This document shows positions 7,728 to 16,245 of a DNA stretch of 46,494 nucleotides, one piece after another. Numbering within the stretch: the first letter of the stretch is position 1; each line of letters starts with the position of its first letter. The notes beneath the pieces are model-generated. The model saw only the letters and a list, made by a program, of their open reading frames with translations, made no database searches and had not been told where the DNA came from. Both the position numbers and the translations under genes were made by a program. This DNA is from Gemmatimonadaceae bacterium (GTDB lineage: Bacteria; Gemmatimonadota; Gemmatimonadetes; Gemmatimonadales; Gemmatimonadaceae). The DNA is taken from the NCBI GenBank assembly GCA_036273715.1, contig DASUHB010000064.1:1-46494 (forward strand), read 5' to 3'.

Positions 7728-8351
7728 TCAGGAGGCGCCGGCGCCGGACGCCGAGACCGGCGCGGCCGGGAGCGCGCGCGCGCTGCCTAACGACCGACGC
7801 TTCGCGTGCACCATGCCCCACTTCACGCGATACGCCGATGCCGCGGCGATCAGCAGCACGCACAGTTCGATGTACACCTTCTCGCCGTCCAACCAGTCGA
7901 CCGGTTGGCCCTTGAGCGTCGGATCAGAGAACAGCGAGTGGGCGAAGAAAAACGCGGCCGACACGTACGCCACGTAATGCAGCAGCTTCCACCTGTGGCG
8001 GGTCATCCGATGCCGGACGTACGATGTGACAACCACCAGCGCCAACGTGTAGAGACCGATCGCGCCCAACGAGTTGACCAGCGGTTGCTTGGGCGACTGC
8101 ACAGGTACGACGATGTCGAACACGCGGAAGTTCGCGGTGGCGGAAAACAACACGATCACAGGGTGCAGCGCCGAGACCCCGAGCGCGATGTATCCTGTCC
8201 AGTTGTGGATGCGAAAATAGTTGAAGCGCCGGTGGGGCCAGTGCGTCCACGGGTTGTACCGCATGGACAGGAGGAGGCCCAGGAGGATGTTGAGCGTGAG
8301 GAGGCCGCAGGCCGCGAGACCAACGTCGCTCGATAGGTCGATAGCGCTCAC
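7728..8351 (-). CDS. Ferric reductase-like haem transmembrane protein
   Basis: A protein of 207 residues with about five or six hydrophobic helices. His residues placed for haem ligation include those in YFRIHNWTGYIALGVSALHP and, in later helices, WKLLHYVAYVSAAFFFAHSLF. This is the pattern of the ferric reductase-like transmembrane domain (MsrQ/YedZ/NOX type), which carries electrons across the membrane through b-type haem. There is no FAD- or NAD-binding domain, so it needs a partner for electrons. MsrQ normally pairs with MsrP, which is not in this window; an exported MsrA lies 30 kb away. Start: GTG 8351. It appears to form an operon with the downstream isochorismatase-fold gene. Confidence 0.75.
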   Translation of the reverse strand: MSAIDLSSDVGLAACGLLTLNILLGLLLSMRYNPWTHWPHRRFNYFRIHNWTGYIALGVSALHPVIVLFSATANFRVFDIVVPVQSPKQPLVNSLGAIGLYTLALVVVTSYVRHRMTRHRWKLLHYVAYVSAAFFFAHSLFSDPTLKGQPVDWLDGEKVYIELCVLLIAAASAYRVKWGMVHAKRRSLGSARALPAAPVSASGAGAS

Positions 8352-8430
8352 GCGGGGCAGGGAAGCTGGTGGTCGAGGCGTGCCATCCTTGCAATACGTC
8401 TTTCAACGGAAGCCTGTTGGAGCGGAGCCG

Positions 8431-9486
8431 TCAAGGCGCCGCCGCGGCCACCGGCCGGCGGCCGCCCGGCTCGACGCCGCGCTTCGCGTAGAGCTCGACC
8501 CAGGGGGCGCGCCAGCCGCGTTCGACGATGCGTTCGAAGGCCTTCACGCCGCGCTCCTCGAGCTCGCCTAACCAGGTGGTCCACCGGTCCGCCACGGGCA
8601 CCAGCGTGTCGCCGACGACGCGCACGGTGGTGAACCCGGCGCGGTCGAGCAGCAGGGACAGCGAGCGTTCGCTGAACGCCTGGCGATACGGGAAGCTCAG
8701 CAGGTTGTTGTGCGCGAGGAGGCGGACCGCGAGGGCGGCGAGCGGGCCGCGCAGGCGGGCGCGCCAGCGCCGGTAGAACGTTCCGTTAGGCACGCGGAGC
8801 GACAGCACGCCGCCGGGCCGGAGCACACGGTGTGCCGATCGCAGCACCGCCGCCGGATCGTACAGCTGCTCGAACGTGTTGTACACGACCACCGCGTCGT
8901 AGGGCCGCGCCGGACGAATGTCGTCGATCCCGCCGAGCGTGACACGCAGGCCGTGCGCGGCCGCGAAGGCAACGGCGTCGCAACTGATGTCGACGCCCTC
9001 GAACGACCACGCGGTGTTCTGCATGGCCGAGAGAAATGCGCCGACGTAGCTGCCCACCTCGAGGCCGCGGCCCGTGCGTCCTGCCGTGTCGACCAGCCGT
9101 CGCGCCTGCGTCAGGAAGGCCGCGCGCTGCATGCGATACAGGTGCTCGAAGGAGACGCTCGCGGACTGCGCGTCCTGATACGCGCGCTCCAGCGCTTCGC
9201 GCCGCTCCGAGGGATTGCGATACACGTGCGCGCACCGCTCGCACGCCACGAGCCGCAGGGGAGGGCGCTGGGAGAACACGACGCGGTCCAACAAGCGATG
9301 CACGGGCGTCTGATCGTCGAGGCGGCGCCCCTGAAACACCCACAATCGTTCGACTTCGGCGCGGATGTCGTCCGCGTCGGCGACCACCGAGGCCGCCACG
9401 GCGCCGCAGATCGGGCACGGAGTGAACTCGTACGACACATCGCTCACGATGGACCCGTGAAGCGCAACATCCGATCCCGCGCTCAT
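8431..9486 (-). CDS. Class I SAM-dependent methyltransferase with N-terminal zinc ribbon
   Basis: A protein of 351 residues. The N-terminus has two CxxC pairs (CPIC at about 24-27 and CERC at about 79-82), a zinc-ribbon-like arrangement seen in small-molecule or sugar methyltransferases. The Rossmann SAM-binding motif is GRGLEVGSYVGAFLSAM at about 138, with FEGVDIS, YDAVVVYNTFEQL and LRPGGVLSLRVPN as the following motifs. The substrate is not evident. The C-terminus from about 300 is Arg/Trp-rich and unassigned. It is transcribed toward the haem-membrane gene with a 79-nt gap, so joint transcription is possible. Confidence 0.8.
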   Translation of the reverse strand: MSAGSDVALHGSIVSDVSYEFTPCPICGAVAASVVADADDIRAEVERLWVFQGRRLDDQTPVHRLLDRVVFSQRPPLRLVACERCAHVYRNPSERREALERAYQDAQSASVSFEHLYRMQRAAFLTQARRLVDTAGRTGRGLEVGSYVGAFLSAMQNTAWSFEGVDISCDAVAFAAAHGLRVTLGGIDDIRPARPYDAVVVYNTFEQLYDPAAVLRSAHRVLRPGGVLSLRVPNGTFYRRWRARLRGPLAALAVRLLAHNNLLSFPYRQAFSERSLSLLLDRAGFTTVRVVGDTLVPVADRWTTWLGELEERGVKAFERIVERGWRAPWVELYAKRGVEPGGRRPVAAAAP

Positions 9487-9641
9487 GTGATCCGCTCAGA
9501 TCGGACGCGTTCGCCGAGCGCGTGCATAGCGCCGGGGGGCGCGGCGAGCGCTGCGTTGCGGCATCGGCAATTACATGGGACCCCATAAACGTGGCGCGTG
9601 GATTGCGAAACAGGGTGGATGTCGTCTGGAATGGGGTTGTT

Positions 9642-10397
9642 ATGGGCTCGGGAGCTCGGACACGGGGTGCGTCGATCGCTCTGTTGGCGGTCGCAGTGCT
9701 GGCCACGCGCGCAACTGCGCAAGACTCGACACAGAAAAAGGACACGACCACCTGCAAGGCGATCTGCAAGCCACAGCTGCTGCTTCAGCCCGGGCTCATC
9801 CGGACGCACGTCATCAACGGGCCGCGCGTCAAATCGCTGTCGACCGGCGCCATTACGAGAATTCCGGGGCAGACCAGCAGCCTGATCGTGCTCACGGGCA
9901 CGGCGAAGACGGCGATTCCGCTGACGTCGGTCTTCTTCAACGTGTCGTGGTTGCCTAACGCAACGGCGCACGCCAATCCATACACCCAGTACACGGCCAG
10001 CGAAGTCGGCGCGCAGAACATCCGCGCCAACTCACCCGCCGTCGACATGGGCGCCTTCGTCTCCGTGCTGCCCAAAACGAAGACCGACGGCTTGCTGACG
10101 ATCAATCTGCAGGTGGCGGACCAGTTCAGCGCGGCCGCGCAGCCGAACGATCAGAGCGGCTACACGCACAAGCTCGATCTCACGGCGATCGGGGATTGGA
10201 GCCTCTTTTCGAGGCTCGGCATCCCGTATCTCAAGAACGTGGACGTGTTGACGGTGTTCGACTACGTGGCGACCGGCCTGCCGAAGAAGGGCGACGAAGT
10301 GCCGCTCGGCGAACGCGTCTTTCTCGACAATGCCCACTCGGCGTCGCTCGAGCTCCAGTTGTCGTTCCCGTTAGCACCGCTCTTCCCCAAGTCATGA
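9642..10397 (+). CDS. Secreted protein of unknown function upstream of PQQ dehydrogenase
   Basis: A protein of 251 residues with a signal peptide (GASIALLAVAVLATRATAQ before DSTQKK). It has a CxxxC near the mature N-terminus (TTTCKAICKPQ), then a mostly beta protein with motifs LIVLTGTAKTAIPLTSVFF and DVLTVFDYVATGLPKKGD. It ends in LELQLSFPLAPLF, an outer-membrane-strand-like C-terminus. I do not recognise the family. It ends 13 nt before the PQQ dehydrogenase start, so it is probably the first gene of that operon and may act as a porin-like or accessory component. Start: ATG 9642 after TGGGGTTG; the frame is open upstream to 9522. Confidence 0.65.
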   Translation: MGSGARTRGASIALLAVAVLATRATAQDSTQKKDTTTCKAICKPQLLLQPGLIRTHVINGPRVKSLSTGAITRIPGQTSSLIVLTGTAKTAIPLTSVFFNVSWLPNATAHANPYTQYTASEVGAQNIRANSPAVDMGAFVSVLPKTKTDGLLTINLQVADQFSAAAQPNDQSGYTHKLDLTAIGDWSLFSRLGIPYLKNVDVLTVFDYVATGLPKKGDEVPLGERVFLDNAHSASLELQLSFPLAPLFPKS

Positions 10398-10410
10398 CGA
10401 GGCTCGAGCG

Positions 10411-12171
10411 ATGACACGATCGGGACCGGGACTTCCAACGAGTCGTTGGGCAGCCGCCCTGGCCATCGCGTCCCTGTTCGCGTGCTCGAACAACACGCCG
10501 CAGAAGGCCCACGCGGGCGAGACGTCGCACTTCGATGCCGCAGGCGCCCAACGGACCAAGAATGCAAGAATGCGCGATTCGACGCAATGGGCGGCGTACG
10601 GGAAGGACTACACGAACCGGCGCTGGTCCACGCTCGCGTCGATCAACACGACGAACGTCTCGAAGCTGCGTCCGGCGTGGATCCACCACTCGGGCATTCC
10701 GCACGCATCGGAAACGAATCCGATCGTCATCGACAGCGTGATGTATTTCACGACCGCGCTCAACAACGTGTTTGCCGTCGACGCGCGCAGCGGGAAAACG
10801 CTGTGGCACTACGCGTATCCGTACCTCGGACACACGGTCGTCGATTGCTGCTCGACCAACAACAAAGGCGTAGCCGTGTACGGCGGACGCGTGTTCATGG
10901 CGACGCTCGACGCCCGGCTCGTCGCCCTCGACGCGAGAAACGGTCATCCGATCTGGACGGTGCAGGTGGGGAACAATGAAGCCGGCTATCACATGACGGG
11001 TGCGCCGACGGTGGTGAACGGATTGGTGATCACCGGCGTGAGCGGCGGCGAACAAGGATGCCGGTGTTACGTGGACGCGTACGACGCAGGCGATGGGCAT
11101 CGCGTGTGGCGGTGGTACACGGTGCCGAGTCCGCAGGAAGGCGGGTGGTGGGGCAAGTGGCGCGCGACCGATGACTGGGGGATGTCGTTCGCGCGCGACT
11201 TGAAGCGCGAGCACGCCGACAGCGCCAAATACGCGGACTCGTGGCGTCACGGCGGCGCGCCGATGTGGCAGCATCCGGCATACGACCCGGAGACAGGCTT
11301 GCTGTTCCTCGATATCGGGAACCCGGCGCCGGACATCGACGCATCGATACGGCCGGGGGACAATCTCTACAGCGACTGCATCGTCGCGCTCGATGCGAAA
11401 ACGGGCAAGCTCAAGTGGTATTTCCAGGAAGTGTCGCACGATGTATGGGACTACGATGCAACGACGCCGCCCGTGCTGGCGGACCTGCCCGACAGCAGCG
11501 GCCACGTGACGAAGGTGGTCGCCGAAGCGGGGAAGGATGGATACGTGTACGTGCTCGACCGCGAGACCGGGAAACCGATCCGCAAGAGCGCCCCGTTCGT
11601 GCCGTTCCTCAACTACATGAAGCGGCCCGATACCGCCGGCGTGGTGGTCAACCCCGGTCCGTTAGGCGGCTCGGACTGGAGCCCGACCGCGTTCAGCCCG
11701 GCGACGAACTACCTGTACGTGGACGGCAACTACCTGCCGCACAAGTACTGGTTGCAGCACATGACGCTCAAGCAGCCGGCGCAATGGTGGGGCGGGACGG
11801 TGGAAGCGAAACCGACGGGCGTGTACGGCGTGTTCAGCGCCGTCGATCTCCGCACCGGGAAGATTGCCTGGAAGGACAGCGTCTCGAAGCCGATCATCAG
11901 CGGTGTGTTGGCCACCGCGGGCGGCGTGGTGTTCACGGGATCGTCAGACAAGCAGCTCCTGGCGTTCGATGCTCGCACCGGACGCAAGCTCTGGAGCTAC
12001 AAGACCGATGCCGCGATCAACGCGCCGCCGATCAGCTACGCCGTCGACGGCAAACAGTACATCGCCGTCGCCGTCACGGGGAGCCAGACGCTCGACACGC
12101 CGCGCGGCGACGAGATGATCGCGTTTGCATTGCCTAACGATTCATCGGCGGCGGGAGCGCCGGCCCGATGA
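10411..12171 (+). CDS. PQQ-dependent dehydrogenase (quinoprotein), lipoprotein
   Basis: A protein of 586 residues. The signal peptide ends in the lipobox LFACS, so it is probably lipid-anchored. The rest is an eight-bladed propeller with repeated W-docking motifs (GKTLWHYAYP, GHPIWTVQV, GKLKWYFQ, GKIAWKDSV, GRKLWSYKTD). The vicinal disulphide typical of PQQ alcohol dehydrogenases is present (Cys146-Cys147 in VDCCSTNN), as is the catalytic Asp in VWDYDATTPP (347). It lacks a fused cytochrome domain; two c-type cytochromes follow immediately and should take the electrons. The substrate (alcohol, aldose or polyol) is not determinable. Its stop overlaps the next start (ATGA). Confidence 0.9.
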   Translation: MTRSGPGLPTSRWAAALAIASLFACSNNTPQKAHAGETSHFDAAGAQRTKNARMRDSTQWAAYGKDYTNRRWSTLASINTTNVSKLRPAWIHHSGIPHASETNPIVIDSVMYFTTALNNVFAVDARSGKTLWHYAYPYLGHTVVDCCSTNNKGVAVYGGRVFMATLDARLVALDARNGHPIWTVQVGNNEAGYHMTGAPTVVNGLVITGVSGGEQGCRCYVDAYDAGDGHRVWRWYTVPSPQEGGWWGKWRATDDWGMSFARDLKREHADSAKYADSWRHGGAPMWQHPAYDPETGLLFLDIGNPAPDIDASIRPGDNLYSDCIVALDAKTGKLKWYFQEVSHDVWDYDATTPPVLADLPDSSGHVTKVVAEAGKDGYVYVLDRETGKPIRKSAPFVPFLNYMKRPDTAGVVVNPGPLGGSDWSPTAFSPATNYLYVDGNYLPHKYWLQHMTLKQPAQWWGGTVEAKPTGVYGVFSAVDLRTGKIAWKDSVSKPIISGVLATAGGVVFTGSSDKQLLAFDARTGRKLWSYKTDAAINAPPISYAVDGKQYIAVAVTGSQTLDTPRGDEMIAFALPNDSSAAGAPAR

Positions 12172-12782
12172 GACGCCCCGCGTGGTGCATCGCAGCGGCG
12201 GCGGCCGCCGCGCTCTGGCTCGTGTCGCCGCTGGACGCGCAGGCGGGACACAACGCCCCGCACGAGAGCAACCAGCCGCCGGCGTCGAAGATGCCGAAGG
12301 TAAAAACGCACGACGATCTGCAACCGGACACGCTGCCCACGCTGCCCGCGGGCATGACGACGCAGATGCTCGTCGAGGGCGACAGCATCTTTCACAACCA
12401 GGGGCACTGCTTCGCCTGTCACGGGCAGGAGGCGGAAGGCATGCCGGCGATGGGCGACGCATTGACGGCCGGCCTCAACTGGGCGCAGCCTAACTGGCAG
12501 TCCATCGATTCGCTGATCAAGACGGGCATGCCGCAGGATCTGACCCGCAGCCCCATCGCCATGCCGCCGCGCGGCGGGCGATCGGATCTCACGGATGCGC
12601 AGGTGCACCTCGTCGCCGCGTACGTGTGGGCGATCAGCCAGGCGCGCGGCGAACCGTGGCCGGGCGGGCACCAGTCGCACAATCCTCTTGTGCCTAACGC
12701 AATGCCGGCGACGGCCGCCAAGACAAAGCCGGCGCACGGGGCCGCGCACGCCGCGCACCGCGGCGCCCACTCGGAGGAATGA
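12168..12782 (+). CDS. Exported c-type cytochrome, probable electron acceptor of the PQQ dehydrogenase
   Basis: A protein of 204 residues with an N-terminal signal peptide (AAAAAAALWLVSPLDAQA). A single haem-binding site CFACH (Cys81, Cys84, His85) lies in a class I cytochrome c domain, with a likely axial Met in IAMPPRGG (about 129). The C-terminal 40 residues are rich in His, Ala and Lys (GHQSHNPLVP, HGAAHAAHRGAHSEE), a low-complexity tail that may bind metal. Its ATG overlaps the stop of the dehydrogenase by 4 nt, and it is followed directly by a second cytochrome. Confidence 0.88.
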   Translation: MRRPAWCIAAAAAAALWLVSPLDAQAGHNAPHESNQPPASKMPKVKTHDDLQPDTLPTLPAGMTTQMLVEGDSIFHNQGHCFACHGQEAEGMPAMGDALTAGLNWAQPNWQSIDSLIKTGMPQDLTRSPIAMPPRGGRSDLTDAQVHLVAAYVWAISQARGEPWPGGHQSHNPLVPNAMPATAAKTKPAHGAAHAAHRGAHSEE

Positions 12783-13199
12783 ATGCGTACTGTCCAACGA
12801 TTCGCCGCGACTCGTAGCCGCCGGACGCTCGGCGTCGTCGCCCTCCTGGCGGCGGCCGCGATCGTGTCCGCGTGCAACAAGACCGCCGACGCCGCCGAAC
12901 CGTCGCAGACCATCGTCGGCGCCGATCCGCAGCGCGGCGCACAGGACATCGTCGCCGCGGGGTGTGGAACGTGTCACATGATTCCAGGCATCAAGGACGC
13001 GCAGGGACTCGTGGGACCGCCCTTGATTCACTGGTCGCGCCGCACGTACATCGCGGGCGAGGCGCCGAACACGCCGACGATGCTCATTCGCTGGATCGAA
13101 ACACCGCAGGCGATCGAGCCGAGCACCGCCATGCCCAACCTCGGCATCACGGAGCAAAAGGCGCGCGACATCGCCGCATATCTGTACACGCTGCGATAG
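12783..13199 (+). CDS. Small c-type cytochrome lipoprotein
   Basis: A protein of 138 residues with a signal peptide ending in the lipobox VSAC. One haem site CGTCH (Cys61, Cys64, His65) and an axial Met in AMPNLG (117) mark a class I cytochrome c. The layout resembles the cytochrome domain of cytochrome c oxidase subunit II or CccA-type carriers, so it could pass electrons from the PQQ dehydrogenase and its first cytochrome to a terminal oxidase. It starts right after the previous TGA, and the ribosome site GGAGG lies inside the end of that gene. Last gene of the apparent operon. Confidence 0.88.
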   Translation: MRTVQRFAATRSRRTLGVVALLAAAAIVSACNKTADAAEPSQTIVGADPQRGAQDIVAAGCGTCHMIPGIKDAQGLVGPPLIHWSRRTYIAGEAPNTPTMLIRWIETPQAIEPSTAMPNLGITEQKARDIAAYLYTLR

Positions 13200-13284
13200 G
13201 CTGAACGACGCGGGCTGACTGACCCGGGCACGCGAGGACTGCTTCTTGCCCTGCACGCGAATTCCCGTTGCGTGCAGGTGGACC

Positions 13285-14205
13285 GTGCCGAAGTCGATGA
13301 AGAAAACGAAGCGCGCCGCGCCCAAGATGCAGGCGCATGGCGGCAAACGACCCAAGCCGCCGTTCCCCAAACAGAGTCAACCGCGGCCGGGCATCGAGGC
13401 GAAGATGAAACCTCGTCCGGCGTTCATGGCGCCGGCCTATCACGGAGCCGGTCGCCTCGACGGCAAAGTCGCGCTGATCACGGGCGGCGACTCGGGCATC
13501 GGACGATCGGTGGCAGTGCTCTACGCGCGCGAGGGCGCTGATGTCGCCATCGTGTACACGCAGCCCGAGCAGCAGGACGCGGAAGAAACCAAATCGGCCA
13601 TTGAACACGAGGGCCGCCAATGTCTGCTCATTCCGGGTGATGTGCGCGATTCCTCGTTCTGCGAACGGGCGGTCGAGCGTACGGTTCGCGAGTTAGGCCG
13701 GCTCGACGTGCTCGTCAACAACGCGGCCTACCAGGAGCATCAGAAGAGCATCGGCGACATTACCGACGAACAGCTCGAGCGAACCTTCCGCACGAACATC
13801 TTCGGCTATTTCTACATGGCTCGCGCGGCGATCCCGCACCTCGAGCCGGGCTCGGCCATCATCAACACCGGGTCGATCACGGGACTCGAAGGCAGCGGAC
13901 AGCTGCTCGACTATTCGGCCACCAAAGGGGCGATTCACGCATTCACGAAGTCGCTCGCGCGGATGCTGGTCGACAAGAAGATCCGGGTGAATTGCGTGGC
14001 GCCCGGTCCGATCTGGACGCCGCTCAACGTGGCCGACAAGGGCGGCAGCGAAGTCGCCCAACACGGCGAAGACACGCCGATGAGCCGTCCCGGCCAGCCC
14101 GAAGAGGTGTCGCCGAGCTACGTGTTCTTCGCGTCTAACGCAGACTCGAGCTACATCACCGGAGAAGTGCTGACGCTCCTCGGCGGCTCGACGACGGCCG
14201 GTTAG
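13285..14205 (+). CDS. SDR-family oxidoreductase (YghA/stress-type, with basic N-terminal extension)
   Basis: A protein of about 306 residues. The first 45 residues are basic and Pro-rich (MKKTKRAAPKMQAHGGKRPK), an extension usual in the YghA/YhdF-like group. The NAD(P)-binding motif is ITGGDSGIG at about 60; the catalytic Ser lies in NTGSITG, and the YxxxK is YSATK. The substrate is unknown, and members are often stress-linked. Start: GTG 13285 with GCAGGTGGA upstream is preferred; ATG 13297 is possible, and the open frame reaches 13246. The TAG stop falls in a GTTAGGC motif. Confidence 0.85.
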   Translation: MPKSMKKTKRAAPKMQAHGGKRPKPPFPKQSQPRPGIEAKMKPRPAFMAPAYHGAGRLDGKVALITGGDSGIGRSVAVLYAREGADVAIVYTQPEQQDAEETKSAIEHEGRQCLLIPGDVRDSSFCERAVERTVRELGRLDVLVNNAAYQEHQKSIGDITDEQLERTFRTNIFGYFYMARAAIPHLEPGSAIINTGSITGLEGSGQLLDYSATKGAIHAFTKSLARMLVDKKIRVNCVAPGPIWTPLNVADKGGSEVAQHGEDTPMSRPGQPEEVSPSYVFFASNADSSYITGEVLTLLGGSTTAG

Positions 14206-14529
14206 GCGCGCGCGTGCCGTTACAAGGTGCGTGCGCATCGTCGCCGGGAGCGCTTTCGCCTTCGTGTAATCGGCCGGCTGCAATGAACGCCGCACCGAGG
14301 CCAGGTCTCATTTTCGACTCTTCGCGGATTTGTGCGGGTGGTGCCGGGAAGTGCAGCCTCGGCCCTGGTCCGGCGGTGGTGAAAGGCCGCGCCGGTCAAC
14401 ACGCGGCCTCCCATGCAGGCGGGCCCGCTCTGCCTGGAGAGATCTACGACAAAGGTTCAAAAGGATAAAAAAAGGATGTAAGAGATGGGGTCGGTGCATA
14501 TCCAACCGCAACGACGCGTCGTTAAGCGT

Positions 14530-14625
14530 GGAGCAGGACACAACGGGCACAGCCCGAATAACAATCAAAGACGTTGTTTTGTCCTGTCGTGTCCGCGCCG
14601 TGTCCGCGTCTTCATGAGCGTATCA
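14530..14625. repeat. Palindromic intergenic repeat, copy C (one end degraded)
   Basis: The right end GTCCGCGTCTTCATGAGCGT is the same as in copy B. The interior has GGACACAACGGGCAC on the left and TGTCGTGTCCGCG on the right, around AACAATCAAAGACGTTGTT. The left terminal ATGAAGACGC word is missing, so the copy looks truncated or diverged. Confidence 0.65.
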
Positions 14626-14741
14626 CTCTCCTCGGCCGGGCCCAGCCTCACGATCCAGGGATCAGCCCATTGAGAGGGCCCAAACCACCACAGCTGTCGT
14701 GTCCGGTTTTGCCGTGTCCAGAGGAGTATACCACGATGCGC

Positions 14742-14771
14742 GACGGCGGGGACCGTTCGGCCCCCGCCGTC
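14742..14771 (-). terminator. Hairpin after the SusC/SusD genes
   Basis: GACGGCGGGGACC at 14742-14754 and GGCCCCCGCCGTC at 14759-14771 pair over 13 positions with one mismatch and a 4-nt loop. It lies 24 nt past the SusD stop on the minus strand. There is no U-tract, so it may stabilise the 3' end or work as a terminator without U residues. Confidence 0.55.
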
Positions 14772-14794
14772 GTCATTGCTCGTCCAGCTCGCGA

Positions 14795-16243
14795 TCAGGT
14801 GCCTAACGGATCGCAATTGGTGGGCAGGTTGCGTGCGCTGCATTCGTCCTGCGGAATCGGCATGCGCTGCGGAACCTGACCACCCGGAACCCCCGGCTCG
14901 ATGGTGCCGAGCAGGTTGTAGCGCCGTGCATCGATCCAGCGGGTGCCCTGCTCCCACATGAGTGAGAACCAGCGGTTGTACAACAACTCGTTGATGCGCT
15001 CGGCGTTGGACATGGACGTCCAGGTGCCGGACGAGATCGCCGGGAGATGTCCGGAATTCGTTCGGATGAAGTTGATGTCCGTGAGCGCGTCGGTGAGATC
15101 GCCGGTTTGGATCTCGGCCTCTGCACGCAACAGGATCAACTCTTCGTCGCGAATGATCGGAACCGGCTTGCCGAGATCGGGCTGGCCGCCGGTGAAATAG
15201 ATGACGTACTTGAGCACGCCCGGCAGCGGCACGGCGGGAATCGACCAGACCGGATCGCGGGTCGCGCGCGCGGTCTTGGCGAGGACACGCGCGTCCAGCT
15301 CGCCGCCGGCCTGACGTTGCGCGTGCACCAGCATGAACGTGTCGGCGAAGAACGTGGTGCCATCGAGCGGCTCGGCGAGTCCGTTCTGTTGGTCGCCGGA
15401 TGCGGTCGAGAAATCGAACTGCGGTCCGATGCCTAACGACGAGGGCGTCGGGTCGATGAAGGTTTGCGGCAGCGTGGCCAGCGCGGCCTGGAAGCACGGT
15501 TGACCGCACCCCGCCGTGCCCCGCAGGATCTCGGCTTTCGCCTTGAGCGCGCGGTTGAACAGGAGGAACGTGGATGGTTGGTCGAAGCCGGTGAATCCCG
15601 GTGGAATCGGGAACGGGAACGACGTGCCGTCCGCGTTCTGCAGCGCCGTCTGCGCGCTGTCCAACAATCCGATGATGTAGCCGTACACGCTGTCTTCACT
15701 CACGAAATCGGCTGGCGGCGCCGTCACCGGGCGATCGACATCGACTGGTGCGCCGAGGCCCGCGCGCGTTTCGATCACGTACATGAAGGCGAGCGCTTCC
15801 ATCGTTTTGCCGAACCCCTGCGACGCCGAGAGCTCCTGGGGCGAGAGGTCCTTCGCCTTGGGCGCGGCATCGAGGTAGACGTTGATCGTGCGAATGTTGG
15901 CGTAGCGCCCGGCCCACTCCGAGCCGCCGAATTGCGTGGACGAGAGCGGACCGAAGTACGGCTCCTGGTAGTCCGGCTGGTTGTTGCCGGAGAGATTGAT
16001 GCCTTCGCGGCCCATCGAGCCCACCTGCCAGATGAAGCCCGTGATGTCCGAGCGCGCGCCCGAGAAAATGCCGGTCGCGGCCGCGGCCAGCTTGGACTTC
16101 GTCGGATTGTTCTCGAGGTCGGTTTGGGTGGGCTGGTTGGTGTCGGTGATGTTGAACCCGCCGCAGGCGCCTAACGACAGCCCGGCGGCGAGGCACAGCG
16201 CCGCCGTGAGCGCGGATCCAACCCGGTGCACAGTGCGTGTCAT
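14795..16243 (-). CDS. SusD/RagB-family outer-membrane nutrient-binding lipoprotein
   Basis: A protein of 482 residues with a signal peptide ending in the lipobox LGACGG. SusD-like features are present: the early FNITDTNQPT segment, the helical TPR-like body with AEIQTGDLTDALTDINFIRT, and the C-terminal ELLYNRWFSLMWEQGTRWID segment. With the SusC-type receptor it forms a lidded outer-membrane importer for oligosaccharides or peptides. Its ATG lies 2 nt after the stop of the SusC gene. No glycoside hydrolase is adjacent, so the ligand is unknown; the surrounding peptidases make a peptide ligand possible. Confidence 0.88.
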   Translation of the reverse strand: MTRTVHRVGSALTAALCLAAGLSLGACGGFNITDTNQPTQTDLENNPTKSKLAAAATGIFSGARSDITGFIWQVGSMGREGINLSGNNQPDYQEPYFGPLSSTQFGGSEWAGRYANIRTINVYLDAAPKAKDLSPQELSASQGFGKTMEALAFMYVIETRAGLGAPVDVDRPVTAPPADFVSEDSVYGYIIGLLDSAQTALQNADGTSFPFPIPPGFTGFDQPSTFLLFNRALKAKAEILRGTAGCGQPCFQAALATLPQTFIDPTPSSLGIGPQFDFSTASGDQQNGLAEPLDGTTFFADTFMLVHAQRQAGGELDARVLAKTARATRDPVWSIPAVPLPGVLKYVIYFTGGQPDLGKPVPIIRDEELILLRAEAEIQTGDLTDALTDINFIRTNSGHLPAISSGTWTSMSNAERINELLYNRWFSLMWEQGTRWIDARRYNLLGTIEPGVPGGQVPQRMPIPQDECSARNLPTNCDPLGT

Positions 16244-16245
16244 GG

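Larger units (their letters stand above)
14206..14794. other. Gene-poor intergenic region with repeat copy C
   Basis: Nearly 590 nt with no gene I can support; the short open frames here lack any recognisable protein. It contains an AT-rich patch (about 14452-14478, with AAAAGGATAAAAAAAGG), repeat copy C (14530-14625), a further TGTCGTGTCCGGTTTTGCC fragment related to the same family (about 14695-14720), and the hairpin that probably ends the SusC/SusD transcript. Confidence 0.6.

Noticed and set aside
10231-11505. Long antisense open frame (424 residues) opposite the PQQ dehydrogenase
   Set aside because: Composition typical of a reverse-frame shadow; the sense gene has full motif support.
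14214-14468. Small protein-coding gene
   Set aside because: No ribosome site, conserved motif or signal peptide; composition is that of spacer DNA.
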